This document shows, piece by piece, positions 28,591 through 38,527 of a DNA stretch of 64,000 bases. The notes below the pieces were generated by a model. The model was given only the letters and a program-made list of their open reading frames with translations, was not told where the DNA came from and ran no database searches. The stretch's first letter is position 1. Each line of letters starts with the position of its first letter. Where the stretch lies: NCBI RefSeq assembly GCF_024809855.1, contig NZ_JANUEM010000015.1, forward strand, positions 40,735 to 104,734, written 5' to 3'. The stretch is from Rheinheimera pacifica. Its GTDB lineage: Bacteria; Pseudomonadota; Gammaproteobacteria; Enterobacterales; Alteromonadaceae. A program made the translations under genes and the position numbers.

Positions 28591-29157
28591 CTAGCGGGCA
28601 TTAAAAGTTAGCACCATTTCAGCTGCGCTGCAGTTACATAATGCACCACACACCGGGCAAAAGTAGCCCACCGTTTCAGACAAATGCCGCCAGCGCTGTG
28701 GGTGAACTTTAACTAACACAGCCCCTGCCCGGCTAAAATAACGTTGCGCTGCATTGCCCGGGCTCTCGCGCCAGATATGCGCCAGCCCGGCTTTAGCACC
28801 CTGTTGCTTTAATGCTGTAACTGAGGCCCGCAACAGTGAAGACGCAATGCCTTTACCCCGCTGCCCGGCACTTACTCCCACAGATTTAAAATACGCCATA
28901 TCAGCACGCGCTACAGGCCACAGTGCTTCTGAACACCAGTTGTCGCTTTGCCACTGCCCGGCAGCAAAGCTTAAGCGATAACCCACTAGCTGCTGTTGCT
29001 CATCAACTGCTACAAAACTGGCATTAATGCCCCTTGCAATACCTTGCAGTTGCATTGCTGCCAGGTTGGTATGGCTAAGATAATTATCGCCGTGAATAGT
29101 GTTGGCCAGGCTGACAACGGCAGGAAAAAAAGCCGGGGTGAGTTCGGTGATCTGCAT
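28591..29157 (-). CDS. GNAT family N-acetyltransferase with Cys-rich tail
   Basis: A 188-residue protein with the acetyl-CoA motif QRGKGIASSLLRASV (about 112-126) and the usual N-terminal strand-helix pattern. The C-terminal 35 residues add CPVCGALCNCS, a zinc-knuckle-like cluster not normal for the fold. Cotranscribed with the DAO oxidase, so the pair may modify and oxidise an amine. ATG 29157 is preferred to a TTG at 29169. Confidence 0.72.
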   Translation of the reverse strand: MQITELTPAFFPAVVSLANTIHGDNYLSHTNLAAMQLQGIARGINASFVAVDEQQQLVGYRLSFAAGQWQSDNWCSEALWPVARADMAYFKSVGVSAGQRGKGIASSLLRASVTALKQQGAKAGLAHIWRESPGNAAQRYFSRAGAVLVKVHPQRWRHLSETVGYFCPVCGALCNCSAAEMVLTFNAR

Positions 29158-29374
29158 CGTTGCTGCCAAAACGAAAAAGGTAGTGCAGTTTATAAATCAG
29201 ACAAAGTGTCAACTGCAATCTATTTTTGCTGTTGCAAACGAATGCAATTACCGATTAGAGCGACGAAATAACATAATTGTGCGATGGACAGCGGGTGGAT
29301 TATCTCATAAGGTTATTAGGACGCAACAAAAACAGTATAAGCGTCTGGTAGACAACATAATCCAGGAAAAGACT

Positions 29375-31936
29375 ATGAAAAACCTTAACAACTATAATCC
29401 GGTTGCACGGGCAGTTAAATTTGCACTGGCAGCATCACTATCTTTTGGTATCACGTCAACTGCCGCACTGGCACAGGAAAGCACGCCAGATGGTGCAGCA
29501 GAAAAATCTATAGAAAAAATTGCCATTGTAGGCAGCCGCTCTGCCCCGCGCTCTGTTGGTGACTCGCCGGTGCCGGTAGATATTATTGGCGGTGAAGAAC
29601 TAAATAAAAACGGCAACTCTGACATGCTGAACCTGATCAGCACGACTGTGCCATCTTTAAACGTACATGCCCAACCTATCAGTGATGCCGCATCATTGAT
29701 CCGGCCAATTAACCTGCGGGGTTTATCTTCCGACAGCACGCTGGTGCTGTTAAATGGTAAACGGCGGCACCGCTCTTCGGTTATTTCATTCCTGGGCGGC
29801 GGTATAAACGATGGCGCTCAGGGGCCCGATTTATCCGTGATACCAGGCATCGCGATGAAGCAGGTTGAAGTATTGCGTGATGGTGCTGCCGCTCAGTACG
29901 GTTCAGACGCCATTGCTGGTGTGATTAACTTTGTACTGAAAGACGCCGCTGAAGGCGGTACTGTCGAAGTAAAGCGAGGCGAGTATTATGCCGGGGATGG
30001 CACCTCAACTGAACTATCAGCCAATGTGGGCATGCCGCTGACCAAAGACGGCTTTGTTAATGTCAGTATGCAGTATAAAAATGTTGATGCTACCAGCCGC
30101 AGTGTGCAGCGTGGCGATGCCCAGAGCTTAATAGATGCAGGTAATACCTTTGTAGCAAACCCGGTACAAGTATGGGGTTCCCCTGAAATTAACGACGATA
30201 TTACGCTGTTTGCCAATGCCGGGCTTGATTTAGGCAACGGCCGTGAAGCTTACATGTTTGGTAACTATTCAGAACGTGATATACGCGGTGGTTTCTACTA
30301 TCGTAATCCACATAACCGGCCCCAGGTATTTTCAAACGATGGTGGCGAAACCTTGCAGGTAGTAGACACTACCGGCGCAGGAGGCTGCGCTAACGTGCCT
30401 ATTTCCGGCTTGAATCATGCGCAAATTACCTCAGCCGTCAATGCCTTGCCGGATAATTGCTTTACGTTCTTTTCAATGTTCCCTGGTGGCTTTACTCCAA
30501 ACTTCGGCGGCAATATTACCGACACGTCTTTAGCTGTAGGGACTAAAGGCGAGTTTAAAAACGGTTTTGCCAGCGGCATTCTGTATGACTTCAGCGGAGT
30601 AGTTGGCCGTAGTGAGTCAACATTTCAGTTATTTAACTCGGTCAATGCGTCTTTAGGCCCGGAAACCCCTACTGATTTTGAAGCCGGCAGATATATTCAG
30701 CTGGAAAAAACCTTTAGCGCTGACTTTGTAAAGTTTGTTCCTGCCGGTTTATATGAAGACTTAACAGTTGCTTTTGGTGCCCAGTGGACAGAGGAAAGCT
30801 TTGAAATTGTTGCTGGTGAACAAGCATCCTGGGAAATTGGCCCTTATGTCGATCAGGGGTTAAGTAACGGTTCTAACGGTTTCCCTGGCTTTCAGCCACA
30901 AACAGCAGGTATCTCTACCCGGCGTAACTATGCAGCGTACATTGATGTTGAAGCCGAATTTACGGAAAAACTGTTAGGTGCTGTGGCACTGCGGTTTGAA
31001 GACTATGATTCTTTTGGCACCACAACCAACTATAAACTTACCGGCCAATACCGCATTAACGATGATTGGGCGCTACGGGCCTCAACCAGCACTGGCTTTC
31101 GCGCCCCTACCGTTGGTCAGGCTAATGTCAGCAATGTGCGTACTGAGGCAAATCAGGGCGTGCTGGTAGATATTGGCGTTTTACCCCCGACTAACCCGGT
31201 AGCACAGCTAAAAGGTGCCACTGAGTTACAACCGGAAGAATCAACCAGCTATGCATTGGGTCTGGTTTATACCGGCTATGACTTCTTCGTTACTGCCGAT
31301 TATTATCGTATTGAGGTAGAAGATCGTATCAGCCAGTCAGATGCAATTCCGGTTACCCCTGAGGATATCGCCGAGTTAAAAGCGGCCGGTGTCCGGGGGA
31401 TTGACTCATTAACCAGTATTACTTACCTGACGAACGATTTTGACACCCGAACCCAGGGTATCGATATTGTGGCCAACTACGCTATGGATCTGTACGGTGG
31501 GCGCAGCAGTTTCGCGCTTGCCTACAACTGGAACGATACCGAAGTTACCCGTTTTACCGATATTACCGGTGCATTCCGTGTATCACGCCTTGAAGAAGAT
31601 TTGCCAAAACACCGCGCCACCTTTACCTGGACCCAAAGTTGGGATGACTGGTCTATGTTTCTGCGAACCAACTATTACGGTACTTATCAGGGCGTACATG
31701 CTGATGATCCGGCCCGTACAACTAAGGCAAGCTGGAAAGTAACGTTGGATGCGGAAGTCAGTTACTACATTAACGACAACTTTATTGTGTCTGCCGGTGC
31801 GCAAAATTTACTGGATAATGACCCGGAGGAACTGCCGGATGCATGGAAAGCCGAGTTGGGTGGTAAGTATTATGAAACCTCCCCGATGGGAATTAACGGT
31901 GGTTACTGGTACTTAAAAGGTACTTATAAGTTCTGA
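29375..31936 (+). CDS. TonB-dependent receptor
   Basis: An 853-residue outer-membrane receptor. The signal peptide ends ALAQES near residue 35; a TonB-box-like IEKIAIVGSR follows. The plug shows LRGLSSDSTLVLLNGKRRH and VEVLRDGAAAQYGSDAIAGVINFV; the barrel ends YLKGTYKF with terminal Phe. AGGA lies nine bases before the ATG; an open frame reaching back to 29099 has no such features. Sequence type resembles receptors of Alteromonadales for large or sugar-like ligands. Ligand unknown; the neighbouring oxidase/GNAT pair is divergent and may or may not be related. Confidence 0.88.
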   Translation: MKNLNNYNPVARAVKFALAASLSFGITSTAALAQESTPDGAAEKSIEKIAIVGSRSAPRSVGDSPVPVDIIGGEELNKNGNSDMLNLISTTVPSLNVHAQPISDAASLIRPINLRGLSSDSTLVLLNGKRRHRSSVISFLGGGINDGAQGPDLSVIPGIAMKQVEVLRDGAAAQYGSDAIAGVINFVLKDAAEGGTVEVKRGEYYAGDGTSTELSANVGMPLTKDGFVNVSMQYKNVDATSRSVQRGDAQSLIDAGNTFVANPVQVWGSPEINDDITLFANAGLDLGNGREAYMFGNYSERDIRGGFYYRNPHNRPQVFSNDGGETLQVVDTTGAGGCANVPISGLNHAQITSAVNALPDNCFTFFSMFPGGFTPNFGGNITDTSLAVGTKGEFKNGFASGILYDFSGVVGRSESTFQLFNSVNASLGPETPTDFEAGRYIQLEKTFSADFVKFVPAGLYEDLTVAFGAQWTEESFEIVAGEQASWEIGPYVDQGLSNGSNGFPGFQPQTAGISTRRNYAAYIDVEAEFTEKLLGAVALRFEDYDSFGTTTNYKLTGQYRINDDWALRASTSTGFRAPTVGQANVSNVRTEANQGVLVDIGVLPPTNPVAQLKGATELQPEESTSYALGLVYTGYDFFVTADYYRIEVEDRISQSDAIPVTPEDIAELKAAGVRGIDSLTSITYLTNDFDTRTQGIDIVANYAMDLYGGRSSFALAYNWNDTEVTRFTDITGAFRVSRLEEDLPKHRATFTWTQSWDDWSMFLRTNYYGTYQGVHADDPARTTKASWKVTLDAEVSYYINDNFIVSAGAQNLLDNDPEELPDAWKAELGGKYYETSPMGINGGYWYLKGTYKF

Positions 31937-31973
31937 TTTTTGGCTGTTATAACCAAGATCGGCTAAAGCGGTC

Positions 31974-31993
31974 ACCACCTCCGTGGAGGTGGT
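31974..31993 (+). terminator. Hairpin downstream of the TonB receptor
   Basis: ACCACCTCC-GT-GGAGGTGGT, a perfect palindrome, with only TTTACG after it. Could pause transcription or protect the mRNA end ahead of the stronger terminator that follows. Confidence 0.45.
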
Positions 31994-32004
31994 TTACGAC
32001 TGAC

Positions 32005-32033
32005 AAAAAATCCGCCGGCTAAGGCGGATTTTT
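32005..32033. terminator. Bidirectional terminator between TonB receptor and ydiJ
   Basis: AAAAAATCCGCC-GGCTAA-GGCGGATTTTT has U-tracts on both strands and separates convergent genes ending at 31936 and 32039. Confidence 0.88.
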
Positions 32034-32038
32034 CAGTT

Positions 32039-35000
32039 TCAAAGTGCTGCCAATAATGCCTGCAGCGGGTGTTTTGGCTTATCTCCTACCAGCCGCTTTA
32101 CCTGGCTGCGACAGGAAAAACCGGTAACCAGTATCTGTTCGGTGCCAAACTGCTCTACCGGCGCACGCCAACTCATATCAAACAGTGTTTTACTGTTATC
32201 CAGATTTTGTGCTTCATGACCATAAGTACCTGCCATACCACAGCAACCTACGCTCACCGGTTTTAAGCTTAGCCCTGTGCTGCTAAATATTTGCTGCCAG
32301 GCTTTTTCAGTAGCCGGTAAGGCCGTTTTTTCTGTGCAATGCGCCAGCAAGGCGAACTCGGCAGCTTTATTGGCCCTGGGCAAGGTTTGTTGTACCAGCC
32401 ATTCATGCAGTAACTGTACGTTAAAATCACCGCGTTTATCCGCCAGCGCTTTATTGTACTCATCGCGGTATACCAGTACTAAAGAGGCATCCAGCCCCAG
32501 CATGGGTAAACCCAGCTGTTGTAACTGATTTAAAAACTGCGCTGCTGTAGCCGCAGTTTTGGCAAATTGGCGTAAAAAGCCTTTTACATGCTGCGGCTTA
32601 CCATTAGGCAAAAATGGCAGCAACACCGGGTTAAAACCAAGTTTTTGCAGTAAATGTAATGCATCTGTCACCAGCTCTGCTTCATAAAAGCTGGTAAAAG
32701 GATCTTGCACCAGCAAAACGGTGCGTGCTTTTAGCTCTGTTGGTAGCTGCTGCAAGCTAACTAAATCAAAACGATACTGCTCACCAATTTGCTGCGCCAG
32801 GGTGGGCACCGATAGCAATGGCGTATCGACATAGCCAACTGTTTTTTCAAGCAATGTAGCGGTAACTTTGCGCTTTAAAACAAAGTTAACCAACCCGGCC
32901 GCTTTGGCCAGTAACGGTGCTGTGCGCTCAATATTAGCGACGATATAATCTTTCGCAGGGCGCAAATAACGGCTGTGGTACAACTGTAAAAACCGCGCGC
33001 GAAACGACGGTACATCGACTTTTATCGGACACTGGCCAGCACAGGCTTTACAGGCCAGGCAGCCTTCCATGGCGTCCATCACCTCATGCGAAAAATCCTC
33101 TTCGCCCTGACGCTTGGCTACAGTGTTTTTTATACGTTGCCATAAACCATTGATACTAGAAGATTTACTGAGTAGTTGTTGTTCTTGTGCCAGCACATCA
33201 GTGCCTTGCAGTTCGGTTAGGCGTAACCATTCACGCATTAAACCGGCCCGGCCTTTCGGGCTGTGGCGCCTGTCTTTGGTGACTTTGCTCGACGGGCACA
33301 TCGGCGAGTTTTCTTCGTAGTTAAAACACAGGCCGTTACCATTACAGTTTAGGCTGCTGTCAAAACTGTCTTTTACCGCTACCGGTATTTGCCGGTCGAA
33401 CCAGGCGCGCTTTTGGTCATCTACCGACACTAGGCTGTCGGCACTGTTAAACGGCGTGCAGATTTTTCCGGGGTTTACTCTGTTGCGTGGATCAAAGGCT
33501 GCTTTAATTTTGCGCAGTTCGTTAAACAGCTCATCACCAAAAAACGCCGGGCCATACTCACTACGGTAACCTTTACCATGTTCACCCCACATCAGGCCGC
33601 CATACTTGGCTGTTAATGCCACTACCTGATCAGAAATAGTGCGCAGTAATTGCTCTTGCTGTGGGTCGCATAAATCCAGCGCCGGTCGCACGTGCAATAC
33701 GCCGGCATCAACATGACCAAACATACCGTACTGCAAGCCGTGGCTATCGAGCAAAGCACGAAACTCCATAATGAAATCGGCCAGATTCTCCGGTGGTACC
33801 GCAGTATCTTCGGTAAAGGCGATGGGTTTCTGCCGCCCTTTTGCATTACCCAGCAAGCCCACGGCCTTTTTACGCATGGCGTAAATATTACCAATAGCAG
33901 CGTTATCATAGGTTAGCTGGTAGCCAATAATACCATCGGTTTTATCGGCTATTGCGCCATCCAGCCGCGCTGTTAGTGCGGTAATTTTCTGCTCTATCTC
34001 TGTTTGGCTTTCACTGTTGTACTCCACCATATTCAGCCCTTGCATCTCAATGCCGGGCACATCGGTGATTAAGTCTTTTACCTGGTGCCAGATGATATCG
34101 GCGCGGGCTAAATTCAGTACCTTACTGTCAACCGTTTCAACCGAGGTTGCGTCAGCTGCAACCAGAAACGGCGCGTTGCGCAATGCGCTTTCAAAGCTGT
34201 CGTATTTAACATTAACCAGGCATTTGTATTTGGCAATCGGGGTAATATTCAGTTTGGCTTCTGTTACAAAACCAAGCGAACCTTCAGAGCCGGTGATAAT
34301 ACGCGATAAATCGAATTCGGTGAGATCGTCATTAAACACATGTTCTAAATCGTAGCCGGTTAAAAAACGATTTAAGCGGGGGAACTTTGCTAAAATTTGC
34401 GGCCGGAAATTACGACAGCTATCAAGCACCTGCTGATAAATACGGCCAATGCTGTTTGGCATTTGAGCACGGTGTTCAGCCTCAAAGGTGGCCATTTTAT
34501 GGGTATTTAAGATATTGCCGTCTATAAGCACCGTTTTTAATGCCAGCACATGATCACTGGTTTTACCGTATACTAATGAGCCTTGCCCCGAAGCATCGGT
34601 ATTTACCATACCGCCGATGGTAGCGCGGTTTGAGGTGGATAAATCCGGCGCGAAGAAAAAGCCGTAGGGTTTTAAAAATGCGTTCAGCTGATCTTTAATC
34701 ACCCCCGCCTGCACCCGTACCCAGCGCTGTTCGAGGTTAATTTCCAGAATGTTGCGCATATGGCGCGATAAATCGACCACTACGTGTTCCGTAAGTGCCT
34801 GGCCATTCGTACCGGTGCCACCGCCGCGTGGGCTGAATTTAATATGCGAGAAACTGGACGTTTGTGCCAATGATGTAAGAATAACCAGGTCATCGGTAGA
34901 TTTAGGCAGCAATACTGCTTGTGGCAAAGCCTGATATACGCTGTTATCGGTAGCAACGGCTAAACGGCTGCCATAACTGGTTTCAATATCGCCGGCAAAA

Positions 35001-35077
35001 CCAGCGGCAACTAACGCTTTACTAAAAGCAACAATGCTGGCATCCAGCGCGAGTTCGGGATTAAGCTTTGGGATCAT
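32039..35077 (-). CDS. ydiJ: D-2-hydroxyglutarate dehydrogenase, FAD/Fe-S type (YdiJ)
   Basis: A 1012-residue fused flavo-iron-sulfur enzyme nearly colinear with E. coli YdiJ, which oxidises D-2-hydroxyglutarate. The FAD_binding_4 domain (about 45-270) includes SPRGGGTGTNGQ and TSNRATIGGMVNTDASGQG; the FAD-oxidase C domain follows. Fe-S ligands appear as CNGNGLCFNYEENSPMCPS and CLACKACAGQCP, and the C-terminal CCG-type motif as GCCGMAGTYGHE (about 943). ATG 35077 gives MIPKLNP like the E. coli MIPQ start; a GTG at 35089 is possible. No clear ribosome site. Confidence 0.93.
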   Translation of the reverse strand: MIPKLNPELALDASIVAFSKALVAAGFAGDIETSYGSRLAVATDNSVYQALPQAVLLPKSTDDLVILTSLAQTSSFSHIKFSPRGGGTGTNGQALTEHVVVDLSRHMRNILEINLEQRWVRVQAGVIKDQLNAFLKPYGFFFAPDLSTSNRATIGGMVNTDASGQGSLVYGKTSDHVLALKTVLIDGNILNTHKMATFEAEHRAQMPNSIGRIYQQVLDSCRNFRPQILAKFPRLNRFLTGYDLEHVFNDDLTEFDLSRIITGSEGSLGFVTEAKLNITPIAKYKCLVNVKYDSFESALRNAPFLVAADATSVETVDSKVLNLARADIIWHQVKDLITDVPGIEMQGLNMVEYNSESQTEIEQKITALTARLDGAIADKTDGIIGYQLTYDNAAIGNIYAMRKKAVGLLGNAKGRQKPIAFTEDTAVPPENLADFIMEFRALLDSHGLQYGMFGHVDAGVLHVRPALDLCDPQQEQLLRTISDQVVALTAKYGGLMWGEHGKGYRSEYGPAFFGDELFNELRKIKAAFDPRNRVNPGKICTPFNSADSLVSVDDQKRAWFDRQIPVAVKDSFDSSLNCNGNGLCFNYEENSPMCPSSKVTKDRRHSPKGRAGLMREWLRLTELQGTDVLAQEQQLLSKSSSINGLWQRIKNTVAKRQGEEDFSHEVMDAMEGCLACKACAGQCPIKVDVPSFRARFLQLYHSRYLRPAKDYIVANIERTAPLLAKAAGLVNFVLKRKVTATLLEKTVGYVDTPLLSVPTLAQQIGEQYRFDLVSLQQLPTELKARTVLLVQDPFTSFYEAELVTDALHLLQKLGFNPVLLPFLPNGKPQHVKGFLRQFAKTAATAAQFLNQLQQLGLPMLGLDASLVLVYRDEYNKALADKRGDFNVQLLHEWLVQQTLPRANKAAEFALLAHCTEKTALPATEKAWQQIFSSTGLSLKPVSVGCCGMAGTYGHEAQNLDNSKTLFDMSWRAPVEQFGTEQILVTGFSCRSQVKRLVGDKPKHPLQALLAAL

Positions 35078-35157
35078 AACTGCAGACACTCGGCAATAAG
35101 TGCCTGCAGTATAACATTAACTTGGCAGCAGATTTAACTGCAATTATGCGGTAAAAA

Positions 35158-35625
35158 CTAACTGACGACCGGCCGTATTTTCTGCTGCAGGCCACGTAAG
35201 AAATAACGCAGAACCTGTTCCTGGCATGCACGGTAGTGTTTATGATCCGGGCGGCGGAAAAAGGCACTGAGTTCATGCTTGCTTAAACGGAAGTCTGCAC
35301 CGTCTAATAAGGCTAAAATGTCATCGTCTTTTAAATCAAAGGCAATTTTGAGTTTACGCAAAATAATATTGTAATTGAGCTTGGTTTCCGGCTCGGGAAT
35401 AACACCGTCTTTAGCCCCGCGACGCTGAATAATTACACCATTAAGAAAGCCAGCCAGCAGCACATCGCTGATTAAGGCAAAATTTTCGCTTTCGTCAGAT
35501 TCCAGCCAGGCAATTACCTGCTCTTTCGTCACCGTAACATTGGTCAGGGCGAAAATAGCAACCATGCTGTGGTTGGGAGCGTTTAGCGTGTAACGCAGGC
35601 TGCGCAGTACGTCGTTGTTGGTCAA
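35158..35625 (-). CDS. DUF1456 family protein (YehS)
   Basis: A 155-residue protein containing two copies of the DUF1456 helical unit (NDVLRSLRYTLNAPNHSMVAI and NYNIILRKLKIAFDLKDDDILAL) and the family ending HKHYRACQEQVLRYFLRGL. Function unestablished. The start is TTG at 35625: AGGA lies seven bases upstream and the resulting MTNNDVLRS lines up with E. coli MLSNDILRS. There is no in-frame ATG nearby. Confidence 0.85.
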   Translation of the reverse strand: MTNNDVLRSLRYTLNAPNHSMVAIFALTNVTVTKEQVIAWLESDESENFALISDVLLAGFLNGVIIQRRGAKDGVIPEPETKLNYNIILRKLKIAFDLKDDDILALLDGADFRLSKHELSAFFRRPDHKHYRACQEQVLRYFLRGLQQKIRPVVS

Positions 35626-35717
35626 GATAATATCCTGTAGCAAAAGTCAGATGAAAAACGGCGGCTATAATACCACAGCCGCCGTTAAATCCGTATTTTG
35701 CTGTAACACACTGCTGC

Positions 35718-36302
35718 CTATGGCAAATGCCCCAGTTTACTGGCTTTGGTAGCCAGGTAACGGTGGCTGTGTGCCGAGGTTTTTACCCGGTGTTGCACTC
35801 TCTCTAATACGTTAACACCAGCATCGGTTAACGCTTTTAGCTTACGCGGGTTATTGGTAAGCAGCCTAATTTGCTGAATACCCAATTGCTCAAACATTTG
35901 AGCTGCTATGCCGTACTCGCGCATATCCGGCAAAAAGCCCAGAATTTCGTTTGCTTCTACCGTGTCCAGGCCTTTGTCCTGCTCGGCATAGGCACGAATT
36001 TTATTAATCAGGCCAATACCACGGCCTTCCTGGCGTAAATACAAAATGCAACCGCGGCCTGCCTCAGCAATTTTGCGCATCGCCGCTTCTAATTGTGGGC
36101 CGCAATCGCAGCGCAGGCTAAACAAGGCATCTCCGGTTAAACACTCTGAATGCACCCGAGCCAGCACAGGCTCATCTGTGGTAACGTCGCCCAGTGTTAA
36201 CGCAACATGCTCTTTACCATTAGGTGCTTCAAAGCCATGCAAACGGAACTCAGCAAAAGGTGTGGGTAATAGTGTTGAGGTTACAAGTTTTAGTTTCATC
36301 AT
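35718..36302 (-). CDS. ribA: GTP cyclohydrolase II
   Basis: Opens GTP in the first step of riboflavin synthesis. The zinc triad is in [15 protein letters not shown], and RQEGRGIGL plus the REYGIAAQ and LLTNNPRK motifs are present. 194 aa, stand-alone RibA without a RibB domain, as in E. coli. Start at 36302 or the adjacent ATG at 36299. No FMN riboswitch was recognised upstream. Confidence 0.95.
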   Translation of the reverse strand: MMKLKLVTSTLLPTPFAEFRLHGFEAPNGKEHVALTLGDVTTDEPVLARVHSECLTGDALFSLRCDCGPQLEAAMRKIAEAGRGCILYLRQEGRGIGLINKIRAYAEQDKGLDTVEANEILGFLPDMREYGIAAQMFEQLGIQQIRLLTNNPRKLKALTDAGVNVLERVQHRVKTSAHSHRYLATKASKLGHLP

Positions 36303-36370
36303 GACTTCTCAGATAGCGGCTGCACTTAACACAGCGCACGCTTTATTAACTACAGTGCAAGCTTTCATTG

Positions 36371-36413
36371 GCCGTTAATTGGGCCACAGCGCCGTTAATT
36401 CAAGGAGGCCCAA
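36371..36413. promoter_or_regulatory. Repeat cluster upstream of ribA
   Basis: Two copies of GCCGTTAATT start exactly 20 bases apart (36371 and 36391), and TTGGGCC/GGCCCAA arms (36379-36385, 36407-36413) flank the second copy. The cluster lies 70-110 bases upstream of ribA in the 292-base spacer to the ABC gene. Regular spacing suggests a protein-binding site; identity unknown. Confidence 0.35.
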
Positions 36414-36594
36414 CGCAGGTATTATAGCAGTGTCCGATATTATATCAGCCGACAAATTGTGATAATATCACAAAACCATGCCGTGAAAATATCTGCAACT
36501 AATACCGTTAAAAACCGGTGAATTGCCGCAGTAACCATGCAATTTTTATTAAACCCGTTACAATAGCCGCTGTTTTTACTACCGGTTATTCTTC

Positions 36595-38442
36595 ATGCTA
36601 CGCTTTTTTGAACGCCTTACCCAACCCTTTCCAGCAGCCGAGCCGGGCCAACCGCCACGTGGCTTACTGGCTTTTTGTCGGCACTACACCAGGGGCACGG
36701 AAACATCGTTGTTATTCATGTCGTTATCGTCAGCTATTTTAGCGGTACTGGAGGTATCACTATTTAGCTTTATGGGGCAGTTAGTTGACTGGCTGGTTGC
36801 TAATGATCCGGAAAACTTTTTTACCGACGAGCGCGCTAAATTGATTTGGATGGCACTGGTAACCCTGGTGTTACTGCCATTAATGACTTTTCTTCACTCG
36901 GCCATAGTGCATCAAACCTTGCTGGGCAATTACCCCATGTCGATCCGCTGGCTGGCTCACCGTTATTTGCTGCGCCAGAGTGTCAGTTTTTATCAGAATG
37001 ACTTTGCCGGCCGTATCGCTACCAAAGTTATGCAAACGGCATTATCGGTACGGGAAACCGTAATGAAGTTGCTGGATGTGATGGTTTACGTGCTGGTGTA
37101 TTTTAGCGCCATGCTGTTCTTTGTTGCCGATGCCGATATACGTTTAATCGTGCCGATGTTGATTTGGCTGGTATTTTACATAATGCTGCAGTTTTATTTT
37201 GTGCCACGCTTAAAACGCGTGTCTACCGCTCAGGCAGATGCCCGTTCAGAGATGACCGGCCGTATTGTAGACAGCTACACTAATATCACCACTATTAAGC
37301 TGTTTTCGCATACAAACCGCGAAGAAAGCTACGCCAAAGACAGTATGGATGTGTTTCTACAGCCGGTATACAAGCAAATGCGCCTCGCCACCGGATTAAG
37401 CGTATCAGTGCAAACGCTTAACTACCTGTTAGTTTTTAGTGTTGCGGCATTGTCATTGTATTTGTGGGCAGGCAGCGCCATTACGGTGGGCGCTATTGCT
37501 ATCGCAATCAGCCTGGCGCTACGCTTAAATGGTATGGCACAGTGGATTATGTGGGAAGTCAGTGCCCTGTTTGAAAATATAGGCACGGTTGCCGATGGTA
37601 TCGCCACTCTGTCACGCCCGGTTGACGTAAAAGACGCCGATAACGCGGCTAAGTTAACAGTACCACAGGGAAAAATAGAATTTCAGCAGGTTAGTTTTAA
37701 TTATGGCAAAGCCCCTACGCAAGACGGTAAAGCCGCAATATTACAACAGTTGAACCTGAGCATAAAACCAGGCGAAAAAGTAGGTTTAGTTGGTCGCTCA
37801 GGCGCCGGTAAATCAACATTGGTAAACCTGCTGCTGCGTTTTTATGATATTGAAAGCGGTAAAATCCTGATAGATGGTCAGGACATCAGTCAGGTAAGCC
37901 AGGAAAGCCTGCGTCAACATATCGCCATGGTGACACAGGATACCTCCCTGCTACACCGCTCAGTGCGCGACAATGTTGCCTACGGCAAACCAGACGCCAC
38001 TGAAGCTGAGTTACAGCTGGCTGCAGAGCAAGCCGAAGCCAGTGATTTTATCCGTGATTTAACCGACCCCAAAGGTAACAGAGGTTTTGATGCCCAGGTC
38101 GGTGAGCGCGGTGTTAAATTATCTGGTGGCCAGCGCCAGCGTATCGCTATTGCCCGTGTGCTACTTAAAAACGCACCTATTTTAATTCTCGATGAGGCCA
38201 CCTCAGCGCTGGATTCAGAAGTAGAAGCAGCCATACAAGCCAGTTTAAATAAGCTAATGGATGGTAAAACCGTTATTGCGATAGCCCACCGTTTGTCTAC
38301 CATTGCGCAGATGGACCGGCTTATTGTACTGGATCAGGGTAATATCGTTGAGCAAGGCAGCCACAGCGAGCTGATTGCCAGCGGCGGTATTTATGCTCAG
38401 TTGTGGGCGCATCAAACCGGTGGTTTTATTGGTGTAGAATAA
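36595..38442 (+). CDS. ABC exporter, fused permease-ATPase (MsbA/MDR type)
   Basis: A 615-residue half-transporter. Six membrane helices span residues 40-330; the nucleotide-binding domain has Walker A GRSGAGKST (about 398-406), signature LSGGQRQRIAIARVLL (about 505) and Walker B ILILDEATSALDSE, with the H-loop in AIAHRLST. It probably works as a homodimer exporting a lipid, peptide or drug; substrate cannot be read. Encoded alone, divergent from ribA, with its own terminator. Confidence 0.88.
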   Translation: MLRFFERLTQPFPAAEPGQPPRGLLAFCRHYTRGTETSLLFMSLSSAILAVLEVSLFSFMGQLVDWLVANDPENFFTDERAKLIWMALVTLVLLPLMTFLHSAIVHQTLLGNYPMSIRWLAHRYLLRQSVSFYQNDFAGRIATKVMQTALSVRETVMKLLDVMVYVLVYFSAMLFFVADADIRLIVPMLIWLVFYIMLQFYFVPRLKRVSTAQADARSEMTGRIVDSYTNITTIKLFSHTNREESYAKDSMDVFLQPVYKQMRLATGLSVSVQTLNYLLVFSVAALSLYLWAGSAITVGAIAIAISLALRLNGMAQWIMWEVSALFENIGTVADGIATLSRPVDVKDADNAAKLTVPQGKIEFQQVSFNYGKAPTQDGKAAILQQLNLSIKPGEKVGLVGRSGAGKSTLVNLLLRFYDIESGKILIDGQDISQVSQESLRQHIAMVTQDTSLLHRSVRDNVAYGKPDATEAELQLAAEQAEASDFIRDLTDPKGNRGFDAQVGERGVKLSGGQRQRIAIARVLLKNAPILILDEATSALDSEVEAAIQASLNKLMDGKTVIAIAHRLSTIAQMDRLIVLDQGNIVEQGSHSELIASGGIYAQLWAHQTGGFIGVE

Positions 38443-38480
38443 CCAAGGGTTATATTAGATTATCTCAGGCTGTTATAAAG

Positions 38481-38504
38481 AGCCCGGCATGTGCCGGGCT
38501 TCTT
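38481..38504. terminator. Terminator between ABC exporter and AGCS symporter
   Basis: AGCCCGGCA-TG-TGCCGGGCT is a nine-pair palindrome followed by TCTTAAT rightward and CTTTATAAC leftward; it separates convergent genes. Confidence 0.75.
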
Positions 38505-38527
38505 AATCAGATTTTACTCAGGCAGAG

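Noticed and set aside
29099..29374. N-terminal extension of the second TonB receptor
   Set aside because: The upstream frame lacks a signal peptide and overlaps the divergent GNAT start; the ATG at 29375 has AGGA and a proper signal peptide.
36303..36594. FMN riboswitch upstream of ribA
   Set aside because: The conserved RFN-element segments were not found on the leftward strand; only short repeats are visible.
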